63,374 nt of DNA from Terriglobales bacterium. GTDB lineage: Bacteria > Acidobacteriota > Terriglobia > Terriglobales > Acidobacteriaceae. The notes under the pieces are model-generated. The model saw only the letters and a list, made by a program, of their open reading frames with translations, made no database searches and was not told the origin of the DNA. The stretch covers positions 1-63,374 of the forward strand of contig DASPRM010000166.1 in assembly GCA_035624455.1 (NCBI GenBank). Reading direction: 5' to 3'. Shown one piece after another: positions 16,801-24,577 of this stretch; the stretch's first letter is position 1; the number at the start of each line of letters is the position of its first letter. Made by a program: the position numbers and the translations under genes.

Positions 16801-17049
16801 CTTGGCTTCGGTCTTAAGGTTGTAATGTCCGGGAGGCAACGCCACCAAGCCATAGTTCCCGGTGGAATTAGTTTGCGTGGAGCGCGTAAAGCCGGTTTCG
16901 ACCTCTGTCGCACTGACTGTAGCCCCGGTCACCACCGCTCCGGAGGGGTCGACCAAAGTTCCATTGATCTGACCGGTAGTCACTTGCGCAAAGGCACTCG
17001 ATGCAATGAGCAGCGCTGGAAGGAAAAGCAGGCGGATATACTTTTTCAT
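13804..17049 (-). CDS. Oar-like TonB-dependent outer membrane receptor with carboxypeptidase-like N-domain
   Basis: The 1081-residue protein has a signal peptide (MKKYIRLLFLPALLIASSAFAQ), an immunoglobulin-like carboxypeptidase regulatory domain (about 25-105; TTGQINGTLVDPSGAVVTGATV), a plug with VRDLPVRDRNFASLMALVPGV and NVVTKSGTNKLHG, and a long beta-barrel ending RSQFGIRFEF with a terminal aromatic residue. This is the Oar/CarboxypepD_reg architecture abundant in Acidobacteriota, usually linked to import of large glycans or peptides. The ATG at 17049 was preferred because GGAGG lies eight bases upstream. It has its own terminator and is followed on the same strand by the hydrolase-NamZ gene, so muropeptides are a possible ligand, but this is inference. 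Confidence 0.92.
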   Translation of the reverse strand: MKKYIRLLFLPALLIASSAFAQVTTGQINGTLVDPSGAVVTGATVSATEVETGFTRSTQTNSTGNYGLVALPPGHYNLKTEAKGFATLEQKNIEIIVGQALTLNFTLRTGTSTEVVEVSGEAPLIETSRSDIGGSVSPQEVRDLPVRDRNFASLMALVPGVKPAPNFDPTKSRSGTVSAGGSDGRAFDYNVDGGDNKDTVIGGIVQNYTLEGIQEFNVVTNRYTAESGRAVAGVVNVVTKSGTNKLHGTAFGEFQLSTFNAKSEFDRTAGPDGKLFTPDDVELSKPVYHRYHFGGSVGGPIIKDKFFFFGAYEYKRELAAINPDPTAVANLELLPQASPATKIDTPFFDQLATIKLDYRFNERHSIFARYGRERWNTLNDQPTTAGTPIADLSEATANTNQFHSMVLQDSYALSNNKVNVAAFQFQDFVNEINATPGRTFTLPVAGGGTAVNPLLTFPSAELGNNINVPQQTLIRKYQFRDDFSWVKGRHNLKVGANWIYIAKMGGYFFSGLGYQLIFFDDPTTIFGAKAADYPQGLSTPGAVQELIYSAGNGRTDNPQNPHALGLYFQDDFKVTSHLTLNLGLRWDANLFVLPPQLRTDPLQTNRVVTILRQLIAANPTSPAAAEGLARAKYLAGSTDDLTRTTASYKEFQPRIGFAWDPTGAGKIVIRGGYGIARDQVFQNLTLWSIQQSNTTLYQSGLIDLSNSSGPPSPAGDLATFRYGIDPLPAPAAAATDLAFGARGRLDDPKLTDPWSQQMSIGSAIELNPEYALSVDYTHVLGTHEFRMLDDNPRIGSICNPAFGGSTSDPRCVNGAGTRLLDAAFAAAGIGAGRLADLRTAASNNRSLYDGINFVFKKRMSHNIGFQASYVLSWSRSWGGIPVSSYGGSYLTSDRAFQFRSNNWGPTDFDERHRFVISGIFMPKWGIELAPLFQASSARPIDFYPGVDIDGDGRPYVDRVCVGSNPNNAPITSAPGCTQVKPNSLRGDAFVQMDLSIAKRFHPTDWLAIRPFWEFHNLFNRFNKCNSVANDASQPNFLQPLSGPISGPYCALNGGVYGTGGGSFGPGFSAPFRSQFGIRFEF

Positions 17050-17382
17050 GCCACGACCTCCTGTTGGGGAAAACCTGTCCAGATGAAGCAGCGCCGGGAG
17101 GCAACGGGCGAACACCTATTATTTCGGGAGCAAGGGCTCAATTTCTCCGCAGGACTCGTCCCACCACCCGAAACTGCGAGTTATTTACTTTGTTACTGCC
17201 CGTTTATCCCCGATTATCGGCAATTCACAATCCAAAAATGCACACTCGTAACGGATTGAAAACAATCACGCTACCCAAAGTGGAACAGTGGATATCCAGC
17301 AAATGGAATTGTTCGGAACCCTCGGTTACGGGTTTTCATATGATCGTTGAATCCGAATCCAAGGCGAGAGAGTGACTCTTAA
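17050..17382. other. Divergent promoter region between receptor and serine hydrolase
   Basis: This 333-base region must hold promoters for the leftward receptor and probably the rightward hydrolase-murQ-murA genes. I see the receptor's ribosome binding site at 17058-17062 and an 11-base palindrome CCGATTATCGG at 17210-17220 that could be an operator. No promoter can be assigned firmly. Confidence 0.4.
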
Positions 17383-18573
17383 GTGATTGCCTTTCGCACG
17401 TGGGTGCTGTCTGCTATAGAGAGTTCTGGAGGAAAGCGAGGCTCAACGCCCCTGACCACGTCAAACACCACGACTGCGTTTCAACGCTCACTGAAATCGC
17501 AGCGCTCCAATTTCTCGCCAGCCTTCGAAGTGCTCGAGCAAGCCATCGCCGACGGTGCCTTTCCCGGCGCCTCGTTTGCCGTGACGCACCGCGCTCAATT
17601 CGTGGCGATGGATGGCGTAGGACGATTCACCTATCAGCCGGAATCTCCGCCGGTGAAGCCGGAAACCATATGGGACTTGGCCTCCGTCACCAAAGCGGTC
17701 GCAACTACCAGCGCCGCCATGCTTTTTTTCCAGCGAAGTCTTTTGGATCTTGATCTTCCACTTGTGGAGATCGCTCGCAACTTCGATACCGGCGACCCTC
17801 GCCGACGGCAGGTCACGATACGAATGCTGCTTACTCATAACTCCGGTCTTCCCGCTTACGAGCGCCTCTTTAAGACGGCCCACAGACGCGAGGAGCTGAT
17901 CAAGGCCGCCTTCACTCTTCCCCTGGTCACGGATCCTGGAACCCGCACCGAGTACAGCGACATCGGGTTCATCATTCTTGGTGTGTTGCTGGAACAGATA
18001 ACGGGCGAACCGCTGGATCGATTCTGTCGCCGCGAGATATTCGATCTGCTGGGAATGAAGCAGACGACGTTCAATCCGCCCACGGAGTGGCGGACCCAGA
18101 TTCCCCCCACTTACGACGATCGTGAGTTTCGCCATGGCATCGTGCAAGGCGAGGTGCAAGACGAAAATGCCTGGGTCATGGGAGGAGTCGCTGGGCATGC
18201 CGGTTTATTCTCTAGTGCTGGTGATCTCGCCCTTTTTGCGAACTGCATCCTGCAGGGAGGGGCACCGATCCTCGAGCGGCACACCGTGGATCTGTTCTGC
18301 CAACGGCAACTGGGGAGTGCCCGAGCTCTCGGCTGGGACACGCCCACCCCACCTTCCCAGGCCGGCCGATACTTCTCTCCCAACTCAATCGGCCATCTTG
18401 GCTATGCTGGCAGCTCGTTGTGGATCGATCGCGACCGCCAGCTGGCCGTGGTTCTTCTCACCAACCGTACTTGGCCGGACCGTAGCTTACAAAAGATCAA
18501 ATACGTCCGGCCCATATTCCACGATGCCATTGTGCGCTCGCTGGGAATTGACGTGCCAACCGATCACAGTTGA
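17383..18573 (+). CDS. Serine hydrolase, class C beta-lactamase/esterase family
   Basis: This 396-residue protein has the penicillin-binding/beta-lactamase fold with catalytic S101-V-T-K104, a Y-S-D motif in TRTEYSDIGFIILG and a late HLGYAGSSLWID segment. It is clearly related to the N-terminal half of the hydrolase-NamZ fusion on the other strand (shared RMLLTHNSGLP / QLLTHFSGLA, GGVAGHAGLFS and SSLWID segments). No export signal is evident from the GTG start, so it may be cytoplasmic, like YbbE-type companions of MurNAc recycling genes. It is 29 bases upstream of murQ, suggesting an operon. Its substrate is unknown; a peptidoglycan peptide or ester is likely from context. Confidence 0.85.
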   Translation: MIAFRTWVLSAIESSGGKRGSTPLTTSNTTTAFQRSLKSQRSNFSPAFEVLEQAIADGAFPGASFAVTHRAQFVAMDGVGRFTYQPESPPVKPETIWDLASVTKAVATTSAAMLFFQRSLLDLDLPLVEIARNFDTGDPRRRQVTIRMLLTHNSGLPAYERLFKTAHRREELIKAAFTLPLVTDPGTRTEYSDIGFIILGVLLEQITGEPLDRFCRREIFDLLGMKQTTFNPPTEWRTQIPPTYDDREFRHGIVQGEVQDENAWVMGGVAGHAGLFSSAGDLALFANCILQGGAPILERHTVDLFCQRQLGSARALGWDTPTPPSQAGRYFSPNSIGHLGYAGSSLWIDRDRQLAVVLLTNRTWPDRSLQKIKYVRPIFHDAIVRSLGIDVPTDHS

Positions 18574-18602
18574 GTATAAAGACTATCTCCTCCGAAACGT
18601 AA

Positions 18603-19526
18603 ATGAAGCCAAAGCGCATTTCCTCAGCTGTAGATCTGGCCCGGCTCGAGACCGAACGCCCCAATAAGGCATCCTCGGACCTCGACACCAGGTCGGCACT
18701 CGAAATCGCTGGGATCATCAATGCCGAAGACAAGAAGGTGGCGGTCGCCGTGGGCAGCGCCCTGCCGCAAATTGCCCGAGCAATCGAAACGGTCCGCGAC
18801 GCGCTGCGCAGCGGGGGCCGGCTGATTTACGTTGGGGCAGGCACCAGTGGCCGCATCGCCGCCCTGGATGCGGTGGAGTGTCCGCCTACCTTCAACGTTA
18901 GCCCGAAGGTAGTGCAATACGTAATCGCAGGAGGAGTCCGCGCCTTAGGCTCTGAAGCTGAGGCGAGTGAAGACTCTCGGGAGGCGGGACGGCGGGACTT
19001 AGGGAGGTTAAGCCCGACTTCGAAGGATGTTGTGATCGGCATTGCCGCTAGCGGCCGCACACCGTACACTCTGGCCGCCATCGAATACGCTCGCCGGAAG
19101 GACGCGAAAACGGCGGCAATTGTCTGTAACCCCGGCACGCCCCTCGAAGCCGCTGCCGAGGTCCCCATTGTTATCGAAGTGGGCCCTGAAGTGGTTTCCG
19201 GCTCCACCCGCATGAAGGCGGGCACCGCTCAAAAGCTGGTGTGCAACATGATCACCACCGGTGCCATGGTCGGTCTGGGCTATGTCTACGGCAATTTGAT
19301 GGTCAATGTGCGGCTGAAGAACAAGAAGCTGCTCGAGCGCGGCATCTCCATCCTTCAGCAAGCCGCCGGCATCCAACGCGATATCGCCATTCGCACCTTA
19401 CGTGCTTCTGGACGAAGCCTTCCGGTTGCTCTGGTGATGCTGAAGGCAGGGATTTCGAAACAGCAAGCTCAGCAGCGGCTGAAAGCTACACGCGGCAACG
19501 TCCGCCAGGCGATTGATGCGGTGTAG
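18603..19526 (+). CDS. murQ: N-acetylmuramic acid 6-phosphate etherase
   Basis: This 307-residue protein is MurQ, which cleaves the lactyl ether of MurNAc-6-phosphate to give GlcNAc-6-phosphate and D-lactate during cell-wall recycling. The SIS domain is visible as LIYVGAGTSGRIAALDAVECPPTF, with the catalytic glutamate in VECPPTF and a second in EASEDS, then IGIAASGRTPYT and GPEVVSGSTRMKAGTAQKL. The C-terminal helical part ends with a UBA-like segment. MurQ needs MurNAc-6-phosphate, but no MurNAc kinase or PTS transporter is in the window, so that step must lie elsewhere. The neighbours (serine hydrolases, NamZ domain, murA) fit a recycling locus. Confidence 0.95.
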   Translation: MKPKRISSAVDLARLETERPNKASSDLDTRSALEIAGIINAEDKKVAVAVGSALPQIARAIETVRDALRSGGRLIYVGAGTSGRIAALDAVECPPTFNVSPKVVQYVIAGGVRALGSEAEASEDSREAGRRDLGRLSPTSKDVVIGIAASGRTPYTLAAIEYARRKDAKTAAIVCNPGTPLEAAAEVPIVIEVGPEVVSGSTRMKAGTAQKLVCNMITTGAMVGLGYVYGNLMVNVRLKNKKLLERGISILQQAAGIQRDIAIRTLRASGRSLPVALVMLKAGISKQQAQQRLKATRGNVRQAIDAV

Positions 19527-19669
19527 AAAGCAGGCAGCAGATGTCAGAAGCACGCGCCCAGCGTCGCCGAGCAGCACCGCAATCTAGTCTTACACACCTT
19601 CGTGATCATCCATCCAGCCCGGCGGCTCGACTTACAATCTCGGTTCCGTACAATAACTCAGAGGTTGGA

Positions 19670-20977
19670 ATGGACAAGTTTGTCATCCGGGGTGGCAACC
19701 CTCTCCTGGGAACGATTCGCATCAGTGGCGCCAAAAACGCAGCTCTGCCTGCTATGGCAGCCGCCATTCTGACCGAAGAACCGGTGATCCTGGAAAACAT
19801 TCCCCAGGTCCGCGATATCGAAACCGAACGCAACCTTCTCACCAGCATGGGCGCGGAGGTGGAACTCGGTTACGGACGCGCTTACCACCGTACCACCATT
19901 TGTTGCAAGAATCTGAGCTCCCCGGAAGTCAGATACGAACTGGTGAAGACCATGCGGGCCTCTACCCTGGTCTTGGGTCCTCTGGTAGCTCGCATGGGAA
20001 TTGCACGAGTCTCGATGCCCGGCGGCTGCGCCATTGGTGCGCGACCGATTGATCTGCACATCAAAGGCCTCGAGCGACTGGGAGCCTCCATTACCCAGGA
20101 GCACGGCTACGTTGAAGCTCGCGCTGACCGTCTCCGCGGTGGCCACATCGTCTTCGACCGGATTACCGTCACCGGCACCGAGGACTTGCTGATGGCAGCC
20201 AGCCTGGCCGAGGGTCCCACTCTGTTAGAGAACTGCGCCCGCGAACCCGAAGTCAAAGACCTTGCTGATCTTCTCATCAAAATGGGGGCTCAGATAGAAG
20301 GCGCAGGTACTTCGACCATTCATGTGCAAGGAGTCGAAAGGTTACACGGCGCGCGTCACCGTATCATTCCTGACCGCATTGAAGCCGGAACCTTTGTGGT
20401 TGCCGGCGCGCTGACCGGGGGTGATCTGAACATCGCCAACTGCGATCCCGCTCACCTTACGGCTCTGCTGAACAAGCTGGAAGAAGTTGGAGTGAAGGTC
20501 TGGCGGGGGGCGGAATCGGTACGCGTAATGGGAAACGGCGAATTGAAGGCTGCGGATATGAGTACCGAAGAATACCCGGGCTTCCCTACTGACATGCAGG
20601 CGCAATATATGACTCTGGCGACCCAGGCGAATGGCACGTCAATCATCACCGAAAATATTTTCGAGAACCGCTTCATGCATGCGCAGGAATTGACCCGCAT
20701 GGGAGCGAACATCAAGATCGAGGGCAGACGCGCCATCGTGCGGGGCAAAACTCCCTTGAGCGCTGCCGCGGTGCTGGCATCGGACCTGCGTGCATCGGCC
20801 TCCCTGGTATTGGCAGCGCTGTTGGCCGATGGTGAGACCATCATCGACCGCGTCTATCACATCGATCGCGGCTATGAGCGCATTGAAGAAAAACTGCGCG
20901 GGGTTGGGGCCGAAATAAAGCGCATCAAAGAGTTATTTCCCAAGAGACCGGCGATGCCAGTCGAGCAACTGACTTAA
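19670..20977 (+). CDS. murA: UDP-N-acetylglucosamine 1-carboxyvinyltransferase
   Basis: MurA catalyses the first committed step of peptidoglycan synthesis, adding enolpyruvate to UDP-GlcNAc in the cytoplasm. The 435-residue protein starts [16 protein letters not shown] and carries K22 in [11 protein letters not shown], the phosphoenolpyruvate-binding C120 in [15 protein letters not shown] (the fosfomycin target), and the late [13 protein letters not shown] and [16 protein letters not shown] motifs. The ATG at 19670 is preceded by GAGG; an upstream in-frame start adds 43 residues unlike the family. It lies 143 bases after murQ, so recycling and new synthesis genes are side by side. It converges with the DUF481 gene, leaving only 18 bases between stops. 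Confidence 0.96.
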   Translation: MDKFVIRGGNPLLGTIRISGAKNAALPAMAAAILTEEPVILENIPQVRDIETERNLLTSMGAEVELGYGRAYHRTTICCKNLSSPEVRYELVKTMRASTLVLGPLVARMGIARVSMPGGCAIGARPIDLHIKGLERLGASITQEHGYVEARADRLRGGHIVFDRITVTGTEDLLMAASLAEGPTLLENCAREPEVKDLADLLIKMGAQIEGAGTSTIHVQGVERLHGARHRIIPDRIEAGTFVVAGALTGGDLNIANCDPAHLTALLNKLEEVGVKVWRGAESVRVMGNGELKAADMSTEEYPGFPTDMQAQYMTLATQANGTSIITENIFENRFMHAQELTRMGANIKIEGRRAIVRGKTPLSAAAVLASDLRASASLVLAALLADGETIIDRVYHIDRGYERIEEKLRGVGAEIKRIKELFPKRPAMPVEQLT

Positions 20978-20995
20978 TCACCTAACTGGTTGGAA

Positions 20996-22054
20996 TCATT
21001 TCCCCGCCCCTGCCAGCGTGATCGCCAACCCCGTAGTCAGCAGAAAATCGTTACCCTTTGTACCTGGTAGCGGGTTACTCACATAGCGGTCGCTGGCCGT
21101 GATCTGCCAGGCAAAGATGCGGCTGATCTTAGTCGTGAATCCGGCATCGAAGGCAAACCGATAATCACCTGTCGATCCGCTCAAGTACGGAAGGATGTAA
21201 GCCTTCTCGTTAAAGCTGGTGCGCTCGGAAAGCTTCTGCGTCCACTCCTGGCCGATGCTCGCGGTAGCGTAGTTATTGGAAACCCCCGTCCCGTACTTCT
21301 CATGCGTCCACGCCATTCCGCCCAGGATGTCAAAGGTCGTCTTCGGCTTGGCAATCAGATGGTAGCCGAGACCGCCGCCGATAATCGATCGAATGTCCAG
21401 CTTCTGCAGATCGTTGGACTCGAAGTCTCCACTGACATAACCGAACACTTTCTTGGTGACATTCCGTTCGTAGCGGATCCCCCCGCGGATCGTGTTGGCG
21501 CTGACCGTGTCCGTAATGTCATCCTTGTTATAAACCGATGCCTCATACAGGCTGATTTTGTCATTGCCAGTCTTACGATCCATATTGGCGCCGATGGCGA
21601 GGTTGGTGGTGGCGCTGTTGCCACGCGCCAGCGCCAGCCCAAAATTGGCTCCGCCTACCCACCCTTCCATCAACCCCGGATGCAGCGATTTTTCGTAAGC
21701 CTGCTGCTCGGATTCCGATCGCAGCGCCTTCAAGTTAACAGCAGGAACCCGAAGCTCACGATTGTCGCTGGTGTTTACTACGATCTCCGAATCCTGCCGG
21801 CTTAGGCTCGATACACTTAGCTTCTGCTGATCTGAAGTCTGGACATAAACCGGCTTTTCTGCCGTTACCTTGCTGATCGCGTCCCACTTGATCGTCACGG
21901 CGTCGGCAAAATCCGTCTTGAGCGTAAGCTTGTTGTCGTCCAGCTTGACGATGCTCCCTGTTAGCCGGTCTCCATTCTTCAGGACCACCTGGTCTGCACC
22001 AGCCTTACAGGACAGCAGCACGAGTGCGAAGAGCAGCAAAGACTTGCGGTTCAT
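20996..22054 (-). CDS. DUF481 outer-membrane-type protein
   Basis: The 352-residue protein has a signal peptide ending near SCKAGA and a first domain (about 21-115) containing DQVVLKNGDRLTGSIVKLDDNKLTLKTDFADAVTIKWDAI, a small beta motif seen in many DUF481 proteins. The rest is rich in alternating beta strands (GYVSGDFESNDLQKLDIRSIIGGGLGYHLI, TASIGQEWTQKLSERTSFNEKAYILPYL), consistent with a YdiY-like salt-induced outer membrane barrel. The segment SCK could be read as a lipobox, but the hydrophobic stretch fits a standard signal equally well. It is transcribed alone. The function of the family is unknown. Confidence 0.85.
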   Translation of the reverse strand: MNRKSLLLFALVLLSCKAGADQVVLKNGDRLTGSIVKLDDNKLTLKTDFADAVTIKWDAISKVTAEKPVYVQTSDQQKLSVSSLSRQDSEIVVNTSDNRELRVPAVNLKALRSESEQQAYEKSLHPGLMEGWVGGANFGLALARGNSATTNLAIGANMDRKTGNDKISLYEASVYNKDDITDTVSANTIRGGIRYERNVTKKVFGYVSGDFESNDLQKLDIRSIIGGGLGYHLIAKPKTTFDILGGMAWTHEKYGTGVSNNYATASIGQEWTQKLSERTSFNEKAYILPYLSGSTGDYRFAFDAGFTTKISRIFAWQITASDRYVSNPLPGTKGNDFLLTTGLAITLAGAGK

Positions 22055-22354
22055 AGAGATTCTCCGTTGTCCGGGTTGAACAGCCCGGAAATACTAAGGC
22101 ACCAGTAAACACATCAGAAGAGAAAGATCGAAATCACGCCTGGATTTCCCCAGGATCACAAAGTCAAATCATTTTTGAAGCGCGAGAAATTTTCTGGGAC
22201 GAGCCGTTCGCTCATCGGTATGCTCTCATAGAAAGAGGGTCTGGAAATCCACTCAGCGGGCATGGTTTTCCCGCCTCCAATGCGCCGGCCAGAAGCCCTT
22301 GCCTATAATCAGGGAACTAACTTCCATCTGGATTTCGTTTCAAGGAGCCTGCTC
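22055..22354. other. Divergent intergenic region
   Basis: This 300-base gap separates the divergent DUF481 and M13 peptidase genes. It contains the AAGGAG ribosome binding site at 22342-22347 for the peptidase and a half-site GGATCACA near 22153 without a matching partner. Nothing else is recognisable. Confidence 0.4.
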
Positions 22355-24445
22355 ATGTCGATGTTTCGTGGTTTGCCGTGCGTCATTCTGCTGTCGATCT
22401 CATGCACCATGCTGGGCCAAAGCGCCGCTTCGGGTTTTCCCCCTCCGCCTGCGCTGAACCATTTCGACGCTGGGGTTGTCGATCGGGCACTCGATCCGTG
22501 CAACGACTTTTACAAATTTGCCTGCTCGAAATGGCTGGCAGCGAATCCGATTCCACCAGACCAGGCGGTCTGGGGAACAGGCTCCAATCTGCAACTGTGG
22601 AACGAAACCATGCTGCGAGAAACGATGATTCAGGCGTCTGATCCAAAAGCCTCGCGCGATGCCACCCAGCAGAAGATTGGTGACTATTGGGCAGCCTGCA
22701 TGGATGAGAGCGGGATTGAAAGCAAGGGTCTGAAAGCGATTCAGCCCGACCTGGATCGCATCAAGGCTCTAAAGAGCAAGGCAGAGCTGCCCGAACTTAT
22801 TGCCCGAATTCACCAGAGCGTTCCCGCGGCTTGGAATGGCGACGAAAATCAGACCGCGGTAGCCGCTTTCGGCGTCGGCCCGCAGCAGGACTTCAAGAAT
22901 GCCGCGTTGGTCGTGACCAGCATGGACCAAGGCGGCATGGGCATGCCAGGCCGCGATTTCTATCTCGACAACAATCCCAAGCTCAAGGAGACCCGGGGGA
23001 AATATAAGGAACATGTGCGCAAGATGTTCCTTCTCACAGGCGAGAGCGAGGCCCAGGCCACCGCAGATGCCGCTGTGGTGCTCAAGATGGAAACCGCCTT
23101 CGCACAGGCAGCCATGGACCCGGTCAAGCGCCGTGATCCTGAGAACATTTATAACGTGATGACGCTTACACAAGTGCAGGCCCTGACTCCTTCCTTTGAC
23201 TGGAACCGCTACCTTAAAACCGTCGCTGCGCCCACTCCCCAGCACTACATCGTGACTGAGCCGAAGTTCTTTCAAGCCTTGGAGCAAGCAATCAAGGATG
23301 AGCCGCTCGAGCACTGGAAAACCTACCTCCTGTGGTGGACTCTTCACGGCAATGCTCCTTACCTGAATAAAGCCTTCGTGCAGGAGAATTTCGATTTTTA
23401 TGGCCGCACCCTCACCGGGGCGCAGCAGCAACGCCCACGCTGGCGCCGCTGCGTTGCTTTCGCCGATCGTGATCTCGGCGAGGCGCTGGGCAAAGCCTAT
23501 GTGGCCGAGGCTTTCCCGCCGGAAAGCAAGGAGCGCGTCGATGAAATGGTAAGCAGCATCGAACAGGCACTGGCTCGCGACATTGACTCTCTCAACTGGA
23601 TGAGCCCCGAGACCAGGAAGCAGGCGCATATCAAGTTGGCTGCCATCGAGAACAAGATCGGATATCCCAAGGTATGGCGTGATTACTCCAGCGTGACGAT
23701 TGTGCGCGACAACTTCCCCGAAAATATTCACCAGGCAACGGCGTTCGAGTTCCGGCGCCAGCTGAACAAGATCGGCAAGCCGGTGGATCGCGGCGAATGG
23801 GGTATGACGCCACCCACCATCAACGCTTACTATGATCCCCAGTTGAACACGATCAACTTCCCTGCTGGCATACTTCAGCCGCCCTACTTCGACCCCAAGG
23901 CAGATGACGCGGCCAATTACGGTGCCATTGGCGTGATCATCGGCCACGAAATTACTCACGGCTTCGACGACCAAGGCCGCAAATTTGACGCCAAAGGTGA
24001 TTTACGCGACTGGTGGACGCCGGAAGATGCAAAGAAATACGACGAGCGCGGGAAATGCATCTCGGACGAGTACACGGGAGAAATTCCCGGCCTGGGCGTC
24101 AAGCAAAATGGACTGCTTACACAAGGAGAGGACACCGCCGACAATGGCGGAATTCGTATTGCTCTGATGGCTCTGGAAGAGAAATACAGAAAAGCCGGCA
24201 AATCGTTGGACGAGCCCGGTCCTGACGGATGGACAGCGCGCCAGCGCTTTTTCCTGGGTCATGCTTACTCGTGGTGTGATGCCTGGCGTCCGGAGGTCGC
24301 CCGCACCATTGTGACCACGAATCCGCACTCGATGCCTGAATTGCGGGTGAACAATGTGGAATCGAACATGCCAGAATTCTCCCAGGCCTTTAGCTGCAAG
24401 CAGGGCGTGAAAATGGTGCGCGCCAACGCGTGCCGTGTGTGGTAG
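22355..24445 (+). CDS. M13 family (neprilysin-like) zinc endopeptidase
   Basis: The 696-residue enzyme is an exported M13 oligopeptidase. A signal peptide (MSMFRGLPCVILLSISCTMLGQS) is followed by the M13 N-terminal domain with PCNDFYKFACSKWLAANPIPPDQ. The catalytic domain has NTINFPAGILQPPYF, the zinc site IIGHEITHGFDDQGRKFD and the third ligand in GEDTADNGG, and the protein ends with the family's terminal CRVW. AAGGAG seven bases upstream fixes the ATG at 22355; the longer frame adds a non-signal extension. It likely degrades peptides in the periplasm. The gene is monocistronic, ending at a shared hairpin before convergent pnp. Confidence 0.95.
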   Translation: MSMFRGLPCVILLSISCTMLGQSAASGFPPPPALNHFDAGVVDRALDPCNDFYKFACSKWLAANPIPPDQAVWGTGSNLQLWNETMLRETMIQASDPKASRDATQQKIGDYWAACMDESGIESKGLKAIQPDLDRIKALKSKAELPELIARIHQSVPAAWNGDENQTAVAAFGVGPQQDFKNAALVVTSMDQGGMGMPGRDFYLDNNPKLKETRGKYKEHVRKMFLLTGESEAQATADAAVVLKMETAFAQAAMDPVKRRDPENIYNVMTLTQVQALTPSFDWNRYLKTVAAPTPQHYIVTEPKFFQALEQAIKDEPLEHWKTYLLWWTLHGNAPYLNKAFVQENFDFYGRTLTGAQQQRPRWRRCVAFADRDLGEALGKAYVAEAFPPESKERVDEMVSSIEQALARDIDSLNWMSPETRKQAHIKLAAIENKIGYPKVWRDYSSVTIVRDNFPENIHQATAFEFRRQLNKIGKPVDRGEWGMTPPTINAYYDPQLNTINFPAGILQPPYFDPKADDAANYGAIGVIIGHEITHGFDDQGRKFDAKGDLRDWWTPEDAKKYDERGKCISDEYTGEIPGLGVKQNGLLTQGEDTADNGGIRIALMALEEKYRKAGKSLDEPGPDGWTARQRFFLGHAYSWCDAWRPEVARTIVTTNPHSMPELRVNNVESNMPEFSQAFSCKQGVKMVRANACRVW

Positions 24446-24529
24446 CACTAACCATCGGCAGAAGTTGCGTTCTGCTCGTGAGATTGGGTGCTCCAGACCG
24501 CCCAGCACGGCAAAAACTAGACGGGATGC

Positions 24530-24563
24530 CCCACCCTTCCGCTCCCTTTTGGCGGAGGGTGGG
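24530..24563. repeat. CCCACCC/GGGTGGG palindromic repeat, copy 1
   Basis: CCCACCCTTCCGC pairs with GCGGAGGGTGGG (one bulged T) around a short loop containing CCTTTT. It lies between the convergent ends of the M13 peptidase and pnp genes and could serve both as a bidirectional terminator. A near-identical element occurs at 52901. Confidence 0.6.
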
Positions 24564-24577
24564 ATCCCAAAATGTCC

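Noticed and set aside
22153-22160. GGATCACA as a possible CRP-like half-site upstream of the M13 peptidase gene
   Set aside because: The left half at the required spacing reads TTTCC instead of TGTGA.
22769-23974. Minus-strand ORF of 401 residues inside the M13 peptidase gene
   Set aside because: It is fully antisense to conserved M13 sequence, with no start signal or motif, despite its length.
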